Positions 1-11,800 of a stretch of 64,000 nucleotides of DNA are shown in pieces. The notes beneath the pieces are model-generated. The model had not been told where the DNA came from. It worked only from the letters and a program-made list of their open reading frames with translations, and made no database searches. This DNA comes from Hsuehochloa calcarea (lineage: Eukaryota; Streptophyta; Magnoliopsida; Poales; Poaceae): positions 26,422,473 to 26,486,472 of the forward strand of contig CM070611.1 in assembly GCA_036346395.1 (NCBI GenBank). The letters run 5' to 3'. Numbering within the stretch: position 1 is the stretch's first letter; the number at the start of each line of letters is the position of its first letter. The position numbers and the translations under genes are program-made.

Positions 1-712
1 GGCACGTAAGACCCACCACTTCAATGTGGGCAATGTTGGCCACCACTCCAATGTGGAAAATTTCGAACACCCGTATGAAACGTTCTTCATACGGTGATTG
101 GATCCCCGGACTTTGTTAAGTACGGGCTTATGAGCAACCGACGGTGTGTCACCGCTATCTGCAGTATAAGTTGTTGAGCAGTCCATTCCTTCAATGCATC
201 CATTCATTCCATTCATTCATGTATTCATTCCATTCATTTATGTATGTGTTCCAAGAATTGTTTATACTTCAATTGAGTTGGCTTGTCCACTCTATGCTTA
301 ATTTATCTTGTATGGTACTTGCTGAGTTTCGACTCATTCTTACTTTCTGTATTCATTTAGGTGAACGTTGATGATGGCCTTGTGGGAAGGGATTAGTCAA
401 GCACATTTCACTCAGTTCACCATTATTCATCTTCCTTGTTAAGTTCGATTATGTCTTTCAGTTATCAAATGAGCAACTGTAATAAATAAGGTTAAGACTA
501 CCTGTTATTTAGTTCTGGTAATTGCTGTTAGTGGCTTCTCTTAAGTTCTCACTGTTTATATGCTGATGGATTCGTTCTTTATTCCTGTTATGCTAGTATT
601 ACCATTGAACTCTTCGATTGATTATAGAAGTTCAGATTAAATTCCTCCGCATTGTGGTTGTATGTAGATTCTTTAGGTAACATTTTGGCTTCCGAATAGC
701 CAGGGTGTTACA
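1..712 (+). mobile_element. 3' part of an LTR (probable Ty3/gypsy), truncated by the window edge
   Basis: No gene is visible. The segment ends in GGGTGTTACA at 703-712, a typical terminus for grass gypsy LTRs, and the sequence changes character sharply just after it. An imperfect ATTC/ATTT-rich microsatellite lies at about 190-245. The 5' end is outside the window, so size and TSD cannot be judged. The assignment is an inference from the terminus and the setting. Confidence 0.4.
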
Positions 713-1325
713 GCGGCGCTTGGCGACGTCCTGACGGAGGAGAGCTCGGGCACGAGGGCGGCGGAACGAAGCAAAGCACATGCACACGAGGGGCGGTGCT
801 ATTTATAGAGCCTTGGGAGGTGTAGCCAACCTGGACGCCGAGGTCGTCGACGACGAAGAACGCATTTGTTGCACGTGCGGGCGACGGCAGCAGTCGACAG
901 GTGGGGCCGGGCGATGCTAGGGTTTGGCAGCGCTGGCTTGGTGGGTTGGAGCGGGACCGGGTTGAGGTGAAGTTGGGCCGGAGGAGAGAGGAGGCGAAGT
1001 GGGTAGGACCAATTTCGGCCCACAAAGATTTTGGAATTAGAAATGATTTCGGAATTAAGAAAAAGCTAAAAATCCAAATAAGGCCAAATAAATAGCAAAT
1101 AAATTCAGAAAAATCTAAGAAAATACAGAAAGATTCCTTGGAATACAAGGAACACAACTAAAACCGTTTTTATTTTAATTGATGTTTACATTAGTCAAAT
1201 TAATTAATTAAAATTTAGAAAATTCTCAATTAAACTTTATTAATTCAAATAAAATTGGTAAAACTTTCAGGGACCTAAACTACTCAAAAGATTTTTTTGG
1301 AAAACCAAAATTTTAGAACGTTACA
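713..1325 (-). mobile_element. Truncated gypsy-type LTR, 'family A', minus strand
   Basis: Read on the minus strand from 1325 it begins TGTAACGTTC and continues through an AT-rich stretch that is clearly the same sequence as the start of the LTR at 41785 on the plus strand. Both share the motifs TTTGAGTAGTTTAGGTC, TTTGAATTAATAAAG and TTTATTTGCTATTTATTTG in the same order. The copy becomes GC-rich towards 713 and ends against the LTR at 1-712. Short open frames here are not genes. Confidence 0.6.
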
Positions 1326-2376
1326 ATGGTCGAAGCTTGAAGCTCGGCTCTAACTTGCGCTCGTGCTTGGAGGAAGGAAAATGGTGGTGGGAGAGTGGTT
1401 GGGAGGGGGGACAATGGTAAGGAGAAAAGGTTGTCTAGGGAGCTCTAGGCTGCTATTTAAAGGGGGGGGGAGTCGCGAGGAGGGAGCTCGCATGGGCGAC
1501 GACGCTCTTGGGTCGTGACGCACTAACAAGAGCGATGTCGAGGGGACAACGACTCGACCGGGCATGGTAGGAGCGCGCGAAACTGCAGGCGAGGCGAGGA
1601 ACCGTGGGTGGAACGGTCCAAGACCAGGGCCGGTTGGTGGCGCTCTGGCTTGTCTTGCTATGGCACGCTAGTGCGTGGGTGGCACAGCGCCAAGGCCGTG
1701 GAAGTGGGGGGGGGAAGATAACTATGCGCCACACCGCAGTCGATCGGAGTATATAATAATGTTTGAAATTATCGATGTTAATATTTGCAAAGAAATTCTT
1801 CTGCCAAGTTTGTGATGGCACAATTAAGTGAGAGTCGAGACACCACACATTTAACACGAGCTCAACAGATCTTATATAACTTCGTCCATTTTCATTAGCC
1901 AAGCGTGAAAAGTGGATAAATATTTTTGAGTCATCATATTAGCAATTTCGACAAGGTGAAAGGCAGTTTTTTTTTTGCAGAATAATAGTTTCTTTCCAAT
2001 TTGAATTCACATCTGATTCAATACTAAAAATAAAGATGATTTTTATTATTTTTCCGCATAGACCTGCATCCTAGATTATAATGCTACTTTTTAACATGTA
2101 AAACGCGTAAATAGATACAAATACGAATGACAAATTGCCTTAAAAAACAAGAATGCCAAATTATTTAGCAATATTATGTGGATACAGATTTCAAACATCT
2201 TGGACTACGCATCCAGTTCCCCACTCAGAGTAGATCACTATATCAGTCCCACTTTCTTGGCTGCCAAGTCGCCATTATCTCCCACATGAAATAAGAAATT
2301 CGTAGACACTAGTATCCAGATCCTCCAAATCTCCAATATATTATCCTCCTCGTGCCCCGTCCACTGGTACCGGTAC
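1326..2376. other. Intergenic region upstream of AlaRS; no gene seen
   Basis: From 1326 to about 1740 the sequence is purine-rich and resembles LTR leader. Minus-strand ORFs there have no recognisable domain. From about 1740 it is AT-rich, unique-looking DNA that should hold the AlaRS promoter and 5' leader. I see no convincing TATA box at the right distance. The leader just before the first ATG is pyrimidine-rich (about 2320-2370). Confidence 0.5.
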
Positions 2377-2505
2377 ATGCTCGTGCGTGCGTGCCGCCTC
2401 CTCCTCCGCAACCCCAAGTCTAGGGTTTTACCCCCCGCCGCCGCCGCCATCCACCTCTCCTCTTTCGCCGCCGCCACCGGCGCCCTCGCCCCCGCCCGAA
2501 CGCCG
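2377..2505 (+). other. Mitochondrial targeting presequence between two in-frame AlaRS starts
   Basis: The first 43 codons encode an Arg/Leu/Ala-rich stretch with almost no acidic residues (MLVRACRLLLRNPKSRVL...), typical of a mitochondrial presequence. The conserved synthetase begins right after the second Met at 2506 (MASSSEW). The first ATG sits in a weak context (TAC-ATG-C). The second has G at +4 and an Ala second codon. In Arabidopsis the equivalent synthetase is dual-targeted from two starts. The same mechanism here, by leaky scanning, is inferred. Confidence 0.7.
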
Positions 2506-2781
2506 ATGGCGTCGTCGTCGGAGTGGCCGGCCCGGCGGGTCCGGGAGACGTTCGTATCGTACTTTGAGTCCAAGTCGCACACGCGTTGGCCGTCGAGCCC
2601 CGTGGTCCCCGTCGACGACCCCACGCTGCTGTTCGCAAACGCCGGGATGAACCAGTTCAAGCCGGTGTTCCTGGGCGCCGCGGCGCCGGACTCGCCGCTC
2701 GGCCGCCTGCGCCGCGCCTGCAACACCCAGAAGTGCATCCGCGCCGGCGGCAAGCACAACGACCTCGACGACGTGGGGAAG

Positions 2782-2813
<32 letters not shown>

Positions 2814-5800
2814 CGGGAACTGGTCCTTCGGGTGCTACTTCAAGGAGGAGGCCATAGGATTTGCGTGGGAGCTCCTCACCCAGGTATCGGATTCTTCGAT
2901 CCCCTCTCGTCTCCCTGTTCCGCGTGTTCATCTGCGTATGCTTTTGTACTGTGCGAATCTGATTTAGGGTTGCTTGCATCTATATGGAATCGATGAGTGC
3001 GTTGGCATGAATCTTTTTGCTGCAGATTTAGTAGCAGTTTAGCAAGGGGGAATTGGGGCTTATGCGTCGATTTGGGGGGTTCTAATGGTGAAGGATCGGG
3101 CTTTTGGGATTAGGGAATATAAATTTAGCAGGGAATGTGACTACAGCTTGTGATTTATACGGTAATTTGATGTTTTTGATGAAAGATACGTGCTGGTGAT
3201 TTACGAGATTTAGCATGGTAAAAGTTTTGATTTGTGGGCTAGTTTGGATTTTTCGTGATTACAGGTTGTCGTGTTATGTGTTATTACTTCAGTTTCTTGG
3301 GTGAATTGCTCCTGCGAAGTTTCTGCCAGAACAAAATGTAACTTTGTTCTAAGTTTGTCTTGATGGAATCTGCCTGTACTCCTGTAAAGCTGATATGTTT
3401 GCCGATGTATTGGATTCTTAATTAACCGTATGGAAAAATTGTCCTCCATTTTAAACTTGAAAGATAAAAGGTGCTACGTGCAAATGTTTGAGGAACATAT
3501 TTGAAAGAAACAGCAGTGCTGATGTTTGAATGCTGATTGTGGAAACGAAATTGCAAATCCAATGGATAATGCGTCCATTGGAATCTTGTTCTGGTCTGAG
3601 ACCTGTATGTTGTGTTTTTTATGATGTAGGGATTTGTACGTAAATACATTTGAATAATAAAAAATAAGAAAAATGATGTGAAAAATTGTAGGTGTACAAA
3701 TTTCCCATTGATTTATGGAATATCAGCCACCTTCTTATTACCTACTGATTGCTGTTTTGGATATGCAGGTGTACAAATTGCCTACTGATAGAATTTATGC
3801 CACATACTTTGGTGGTGATGAGAAATCTGGCCTAGCTCCCGATACTGAGTCGAAGGACATATGGTTGAAATATCTACCTAAAGAAAAAGTTCTACCTTTT
3901 GGATGCAAGGTATAGTGCATGTGCTGCGTTTGTTGGTCAAAGCTACAACAATATGTTGTATTAGTTTTACAGTTTTGTTTTTGGTGTTCATTTCTCTTGG
4001 ACCATTTTGTCCATGTTATTCGATTATACTATTATCTTAGTGTCCTCAGTTTTTCTTATTTGCTTATTCACAAACAATTTACGTGTATTATTTGGACAGG
4101 ATAACTTTTGGGAGATGGGTGACACTGGTCCTTGTGGGCCATGTACTGAAATCCATTTTGATCGTGTTGGCAGCCGTGATGCTGCTTCATTAGTGAACAA
4201 TGATGACCCTACATGTATTGAGATATGGAATCTTGTGTTCATTCAGGTTAACATGCTATTTTTTAAAATATTTTTGTGAAGATGGTTAAGCTTTAGTTTT
4301 AATACATGCTCAGTTATTCTGTTTTATCTGTACATGATATCTTTCCTTATTTCCTCTTTATATATACTGACTCGTTTTTTTTAAAAAATTCAGTTCAATA
4401 GGGAAGCAGATGGTACTTTGAGACCTTTGCCAGCAAAACATGTTGACACAGGATTGGGCTTTGAGCGTTTAACTTCTATCCTTCAGAATAAAATGAGCAA
4501 TTATGACACAGATGTATTCATGCCAATATTTGATGCCATCCACCATGTATGTTGGTCATATGTACTCTTGCAATTGCTTTTATGCTTGTGCACTGTAGTT
4601 ATTGATTAATGCCTGAGGTACATGATATTCATTGATAATTTGGTATGCACATATAAATGCAGTTGGCTGGCGATGGAATTCAACCATACTCTGGTAAAGT
4701 AGGTTCTGATGATGTTGGCAAAGTTGATATGGCGTATAGAGTAGTTGCAGATCACATAAGAACCCTTTCTTTTGCTATTGCTGATGGTTCTCAACCTGGT
4801 GAGTGCCTACTGTTTTGGTTGGTGATAATTGATAATAATGATTGCCATCCATTGTTGAGTAGTGTTTATTTGCTGTGAACACATGGCAAAACAATTACAA
4901 GACATCTAAATGCCTTGTTAAGGAGCTTGCCGCTTTGCATTCTACAGTAGGATGATCTTAGGAATTTCTATCTGATATCAAACCACAAGTGTATCTTTGT
5001 TTTGAGATAAGAAACTAGGACCCCAGGTTCATAAACTTGTGCACTCGTGGTCTCGTGCCATTTAGGTTCCTACAACTGAAAGTTAATTTGATATGTTCCC
5101 AAATGTTCTGTACGTGATTTATTTTTATTCATGCTATTCACTGGATTAAAATTCAAGTTTATGGACATATGTCCAATATTTAGGAATCTAATTGACAAAA
5201 GTTGAATCACTATGCAACCCATTGACATCCATAATGACTAGTCTAATGGAGGCTAGTTTTTTTGGACCTGCCTGGTTAATTTTCAAGTATGCCGAATGTC
5301 AAAATCACATTAGATTAGGGACCTGAGATGCAGTTTACTGTTTTGGGAAGAAATGCATTATGGTTCAGTTTTCAAATAAGAAATATTACCCCCTCTGTAT
5401 TCGTATTGTAAGGACGTGTTTTGATGAGAGAATTTTTTTGGGAATTTTTGGGATTTAGTTAAAATTGAATCGAAACCCTCCTATCCAAACATGCCCTAAA
5501 TCTTCTATCTATTGTCACAGGAAGTCAGGAATTAAGGTTTGTGTACTCAACTTACCAATTTAACCTTATTTAGAGTGTCTTGGCACAAGAGAAAGCATTA
5601 GTTGTTGGTAGGGTATTGCAATTAAGAGAAGGATGCTGGATGGAATGAATGTTGCATTTGTCTTAAAAGTGTAGGGCTAGATCTAAGATGTGAAACAACA
5701 TTTGATGCCTAGATTGGCTTATAATATGAATGGATAATTTTTGATACTGTTGCTCATTGTGTGCTTGGTAGAATTTACTACTTGGCTGCGGAGCTGCAAA

Positions 5801-8800
5801 ATAGTACTCCATGGTTCATGCACATAGTTTGCGATACCTAATATTATAGGATCAATGGTGGGATTATGCCTAAACTCAATGTAAGTGGGTGCAGTGGAAC
5901 TGCAATATGTGTTATTGGTTTTTAGGCTCCGTTTGGCATTGTGGTTGATTATGGTAATCTCGTTTGGTCGAGCTGCTTTTAGATACTTGGCTGTTGGGCT
6001 AGCTCCTTTTTTGCTTAAGCAAATTGCGAAGAGATATGTTATTGCTTTCCAGAACATATACGATGGAATGTGAGAGGACAACCATTGGATAAGAGTTTAT
6101 CTAACTTATCTGATTTTGCAAACAGAGTAATAGACTTTTCACAACTCCTTTTCACAGTAGCTTTAAAATAAGCTCAACACAGCCTAACAACCGCAAACTG
6201 AGCCTTAGTGGAATTTTTTTGGGGGTGGATCCACCATATGGGTGAACCTATGTACTGAGGATGGTGCGGAACTGAAAAGATTATGTGTTTTTTATTCTTC
6301 TTGTATTTACTATGCTTTCTGGTTTTCATTTTGTATTGCACATTGGTATTCCGTTGTTTCTAATGAGTTCCTTTTTAGGAAATGAGGGAAGAGAATATGT
6401 TCTAAGGCGTATACTTAGACGGGCCGTTCACTTTGGTCATCAAAAATTGAAGGCAAACCAAGGATTTTTTAGCTCGTAAGAACAATCATTTGCCTGTGTT
6501 ATATTCCATACCTTTATGTTAAACTATATGTTTGCATAACTTTATTTTAACTTGGAATGCTAGTATGTTGCAACTATAATTTAAAAGGAATGATTGTACA
6601 CATGTGGTATGATGATGAGGCAAAACTATGTTCCCATCATATGATTTTAGCGAAAAGTAACTACTTATATTGTGAAGTCGGGGTATCCAAGAAGTTGAGC
6701 TTACTATTTTAGACTTTTGTTTTGGTTCGGGGTCTTGGAGCTTAACTTGAACTGGACCCTTTTGAGCTTGGTTGTGTGCACACTAGCATTGTGCCTATGA
6801 TACTTTTCTTTCGGTTCACATGTGCATTTTCTTTGCTAGTGTTGATTATTTTAACTTAAGAGTGGTACTGGTCATTGTCCGAGATATTTTTGCAAATCAG
6901 CTTGAAACCCTGGTACCAGGGCATATGTGGTGATATACTGATATGTACCAGGACAATGCAACACAGTAGAACTACAGGTGCTATTTGTTGAATATTTGGA
7001 GTAGGTTAAAATGTTATTGGGCCAATAACTCTGTTTATACGTAAAAAAACAAAATTACATGTCCTTTATGATGACACCATGAGATTTACCATTTAAATTA
7101 TATATTTCTCACTTGAACAGCCTTGTAAATGTTTTTGTCCAAGTGATGGGTGATGTTTTCCTGAGCTAAAGGACAATGAAAAGAGGATTAAAGATATAAT
7201 TAAAGGTGAAGAGGAAAGCTTCGAGAACACTCTGGCAAAGGTAATATTGGTTTCAGAAGGTTTACTTAACTGTAGCATCAGTTTGGTCCAAGTGTCCATT
7301 GAAGCATTTTTTTCCTTAAACCTGACTCGTTGCTCACCTTAAGGAGTGCTTGCATACTTCATCCCTCTTAACGTATGCTAATCACAGTATTTTAGCTATT
7401 CTTTTCTTTTATGAAACAAACCTTAGTATTTCTTATTGCTGGGGGTTCTAGGGCCAGTTAATATTATTATGTTCTTTGAACTACAGTTTTGCTTGTGCGA
7501 TACTGCCAGAGGAGGTAAATATAGAATAATGTGTTGTGCTGAGTGATAAGTTAATATCTTGTTTTGAGGGGACGCATGAAATATGAGCTTATATAGGTTA
7601 ATAATTGCATCTTGGACAATAGTTTGGATTAAAATGGCTTAGGTTAACAACAATAAATAATTATCTCACCTTTTTATGCCACTGTGTTTAGCAATTTAAT
7701 TTGGATAAAAGCTTGCAACTGAAACTTACCTGGCCTATTATTTCTTTGCAACTACCAAAATTTATATTACAATTCTTCACTGCTGTTTGGCCATTTAATA
7801 CTTGTGCTGTTGGCGTAATTTTCAGGGGTATGAGAAATTTAAGAAAGCTGCAGATGCTGTTAAGGAGAATGGGGGGACAGTACTTAGTGGGCAGGCAAGT
7901 GTTTTTGGTTTTTGAATTTTGCTGCATTACTTATTTTAGTTTTCACTGGAAGATGTTTGTTCCTTGTTCGTAAGTAGTGTAAGCCATCTAAATGGGTTAT
8001 TGTGTCATCATTTTTGAGTTTTGCAATGTGTGCTGTTTGATCACACCAACCTCGCTGCAGTTTGTCGTAGTCCTTTGTTTAACCTTGTCTGTGTTGAGAC
8101 CTGAAAATCGATGGAGAAGTGAAGAAAAGTTTCTTTCTTTGAGATCAAATCATATGTGAAGGTTTTTTCTTTACAAAACTGCATTTATTTTGAATAAATG
8201 AAGCTGAAATGTTGCCATCCTGCCTTTGTAGTCTGCTACTCAAATATCACATTTAAAATAAGCATGAGTGGAAGGCATCATATGTTAGATTTGTCAGAGA
8301 ACTAGTTTTCTGTGCCTCTTGGATGATTACCTTGTTCTTTCAATTCGTTCCATGGTATCAAGTAAGCTTGTCAGAACTCAAGTTCTACTACTACGAAGCA
8401 AACTTGATCCCATGTTTTGTTTGTTAACTATGAAGAACAATAATTAGGGATAACTCTTTTCCTCTCGACCTGTTTTTAAGAATGGAGATGCAGTTCACTG
8501 CATATAACTTGCCCCTTAGATCATACTTCAGTCATGTTTGTTGACCTCGCTTTGACAGTTTGTTGAACTTTTCAAGTTTATGTTGTTTTCTTTCATATGC
8601 TGCAACTGCTATTTGTTCTTTCAGGATGCATTTATTCTGTGGGACACCTATGGTTATCCAATTGATTTGACCGAGGTTAGTTCTTCATGTTTTGATCAAC
8701 AAATTTAATAGAGCTTTTATTGTATGTTTATCTTGTATTGTTATTGTTTCCATCCCATAGGTCATGGCAGTCGACTATGGGCTGACTGTAGACATGGAGG

Positions 8801-11800
8801 GTTTTAGTTCTTCTATGGAAGAAGCGAGGCAAAAGGCTAGGAATGCTCGATTCAAGGTTTTTTTTTTAATTCATACTAAGTATAGAAGTTCTGTTGTGGT
8901 GCTATTTGTTATCCAAGTACTCTTCCTGTTTGTTTTTTCTTTTAATAATCTTGTATTTATTTTCCTTAATATCTCTGATATGCTGCTGGTGTTTTAATTG
9001 ATTGGACAGCTTTCTTCTTAATTTGTCTGATATAATTTAGATGGTACTTTTTTTCCGGTTTTTCTTTTATATGTTTCTTTTATTTTTGAAGGCTGGGGGA
9101 AATTCTATTGTTTTGGATGTTAATGCTACATCGCAGCTGCACAATCAGGGGCTTCCAAGCACGGATGATAGCCCAAAGTTCCAGCACAAGGTTAGACGAT
9201 CTGTTAGATTCTTTGCAGTTGTGGTTTGGATTAAACTTTTATTAGGTACAGTTGCTTCAATATTCAATGTAGTAAATTTACCTGGCTCATAGCTTCTGGC
9301 CGTTCTTGTATTTTTCATATTTTGAACTACGGTTAAGCACTTAGATACTGACTATGATCTACTTACCTTAAAAACATCTTTCAGGAACATGAAAGTGTGG
9401 TAAAGGCTATCTATACTGGCTCAGAGTACATAGCCACTGCATCTGGTGATGAGGACATTGGTCTTGTGTTGGAAAGTACAAGCTTCTATGCAGAACAGGG
9501 TGGTCAGGTACAAGTGTACAACTTCGTTACTGTGGATGTAATGTTGACATATATGAAATCTAGTATCCGTGTTGTTTGTTGTCCTTCATCATGATAATCT
9601 GCAGTAGTCCTGATAAATAAATGTTCTAAGGAATGTTTCTTTTGTTAGGAACATAAGTTCACCATTTCAAACGCTAAGTTGGTGTTGTATCCAATCTCCT
9701 CTGAGATTAGAAGCATAATATGGGGGTTGCTCATACAATATAGTGAAAGCTTTGATTTTTCCAATTAAATTTCTACAAGTGGATATCGCTATATAACAAC
9801 AATAAATAATGCAATTTACATTCAAAGATCTTGAAAATTTATCCGTTTGTTTATGTTGTTGTTGTGCCATACATTCTGTGAATCTTTTTGACCGGACGTA
9901 AGAATTTTTCGGCATCAGATATATGACACTGGGAGTATTGAATGGTCATTTGGATCTTTCACTGTGAACAATGTCCAAGTGTTTGCTGGCTATGTTCTGC
10001 ATATTGGCTCATTTACAAAAGGTTCCTTGTGTGTTGGCGATAAAGTGACATGCAAGGTAACGTTCTTTACTAACCAAATGTTTATACTGAATCTGTTCAT
10101 CTATGATATTTGTTAAATCATATTTCAATATTCATGTTACCATTGGTAGGTTGATTACGTACGGCGTGCTCTTATTGCTCCAAACCATACATGTACCCAT
10201 ATGCTGAACTTTGCCCTAAGGGTATGTTTGTTTGCTTCTCTTAATTTTACACCAGATGCTCTTTTGCACTCTTGATGATTACGCCATTTTAAGTACAGGA
10301 AGTACTTGGTGATCATGTTGACCAGAAAGGTTCCATTGTTCTCCCAGAGAAGCTGAGATTTGATTTCTCCCATGGTATGATATGGTTCTTTTCATATTGT
10401 ATTCACATGTTGCATTTCCTCAGCTTGTCAACTCAACTGTTAGTTCATAACAGGGAAACCTGTTCAGCCTGAAGATTTGAGAAAAATTGAGTCTATAGTG
10501 AACCGACAAATAAACGACAAGTTGGAGGTATTTGGACGTGAAATAAAATTAGCTGACGCAAAGCGCATAAATGGTCTAAGAGCTGTGTTTGGCGAAGTAA
10601 GTTTTCTTACTCAGCTCGACATACCATATTCTCATGTTTCGTTTGACCGCTCTGTTGTTTCATGTAATGGATTTCGCATATGGATTTTTGTAGATCTACC
10701 CTGATCCAGTAAGAGTTGTATCAGTTGGTCGCAAAGTGGAAGATCTGCTTGCAAATCCTGAAAGCAAAGAATGGTTATCGATATCAACTGAGCTGTGTGG
10801 AGGTATATTTACTACTATCTGCTATGTACTACTACATTTTGTGGTTCTATTATTTGATGTTTTTAAGTGTATCAGGTACACATATCAGAAACACTGAAGA
10901 TGCTAAAGCATTTGCCCTCTTATCTGAGGAGGGTATTGCGAAAGGTGTTCGAAGGATAACAGCTGTCACCGCTGAATGTGCCACCCAGGCTATGATGTTG
11001 GCATCATCTATTGATGCTGATATCAATGAAACATCTAAATTGGAGGGAGCCATATTGGAAAAGGTACTAAACTTTGCTCTTTTAGGTTTGTGCTTCTTCC
11101 TAACGTGGGCTGCAGGGTTGATATACGCTTATAAATTGGGTATTAATAAAAGGTGTTCTGATGCCTACATATTTCATGAGAAATATTCTATGCTTAGCCA
11201 TTATATGGATAGATATTAATTGTACTTTGGATTTGGAGACATTCCCTGTTGATCTATTTTGTATTAGATCTAACAATAATGTTTCTTTATCAGAAAATTG
11301 CTTCGATCAAGAGTACACTGGACGCAGCTGCTATCCCAGCTGCAAGAAAAGCTGATCTAAGAGGCATGGTCTCAAAGTTGGAGGTCCGTAAATGTTTCTT
11401 TTCAGCTGTCACATCTTTTGAAAGGAAGAGAGCGATTACTTACAATATTCAGTATTATTTTATTACTTGAGTTTTGAGCTGATTGCAGCTATTGCATGTC
11501 TCAGGATCAACTTAGGAAGGCCAAGAAGAAAATGGGTGAAGAAAATATCCAAAAGGCTGTGAAGACTGCAATGGAAGCTGCAGATGCTGCTCTTTCCGAG
11601 AAAAGGCCATTCTGTGTTGCTTATGTTGATGTGGGTCTTGATACAACTGCTGTCCGGGAAGCAGTTATCAAAGTCAAGGACCATAAGGTCAGCACAGTAC
11701 TTTACTTTATATAGTTCTTGTCTTCTCGTCTGACTGTTTCAAGAAATGAGTCCAAATGAACGGTTAGGGCATCTCCAACCATCGAAAACTATATCGGCGA

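Noticed and set aside
2238..2979. Long antisense ORFs (up to 183 codons) across AlaRS exon 1
   Set aside because: They are shadows of a very GC-rich exon whose plus strand clearly encodes AlaRS. No domain or start context supports them.
5390..5510. Possible further MITE (CCCCCTCTGTATT... and ...CCAAACATGCCCTAAAT) in AlaRS intron 5
   Set aside because: Looks like worn MITE ends, but no matching inverted terminus or target duplication could be found.
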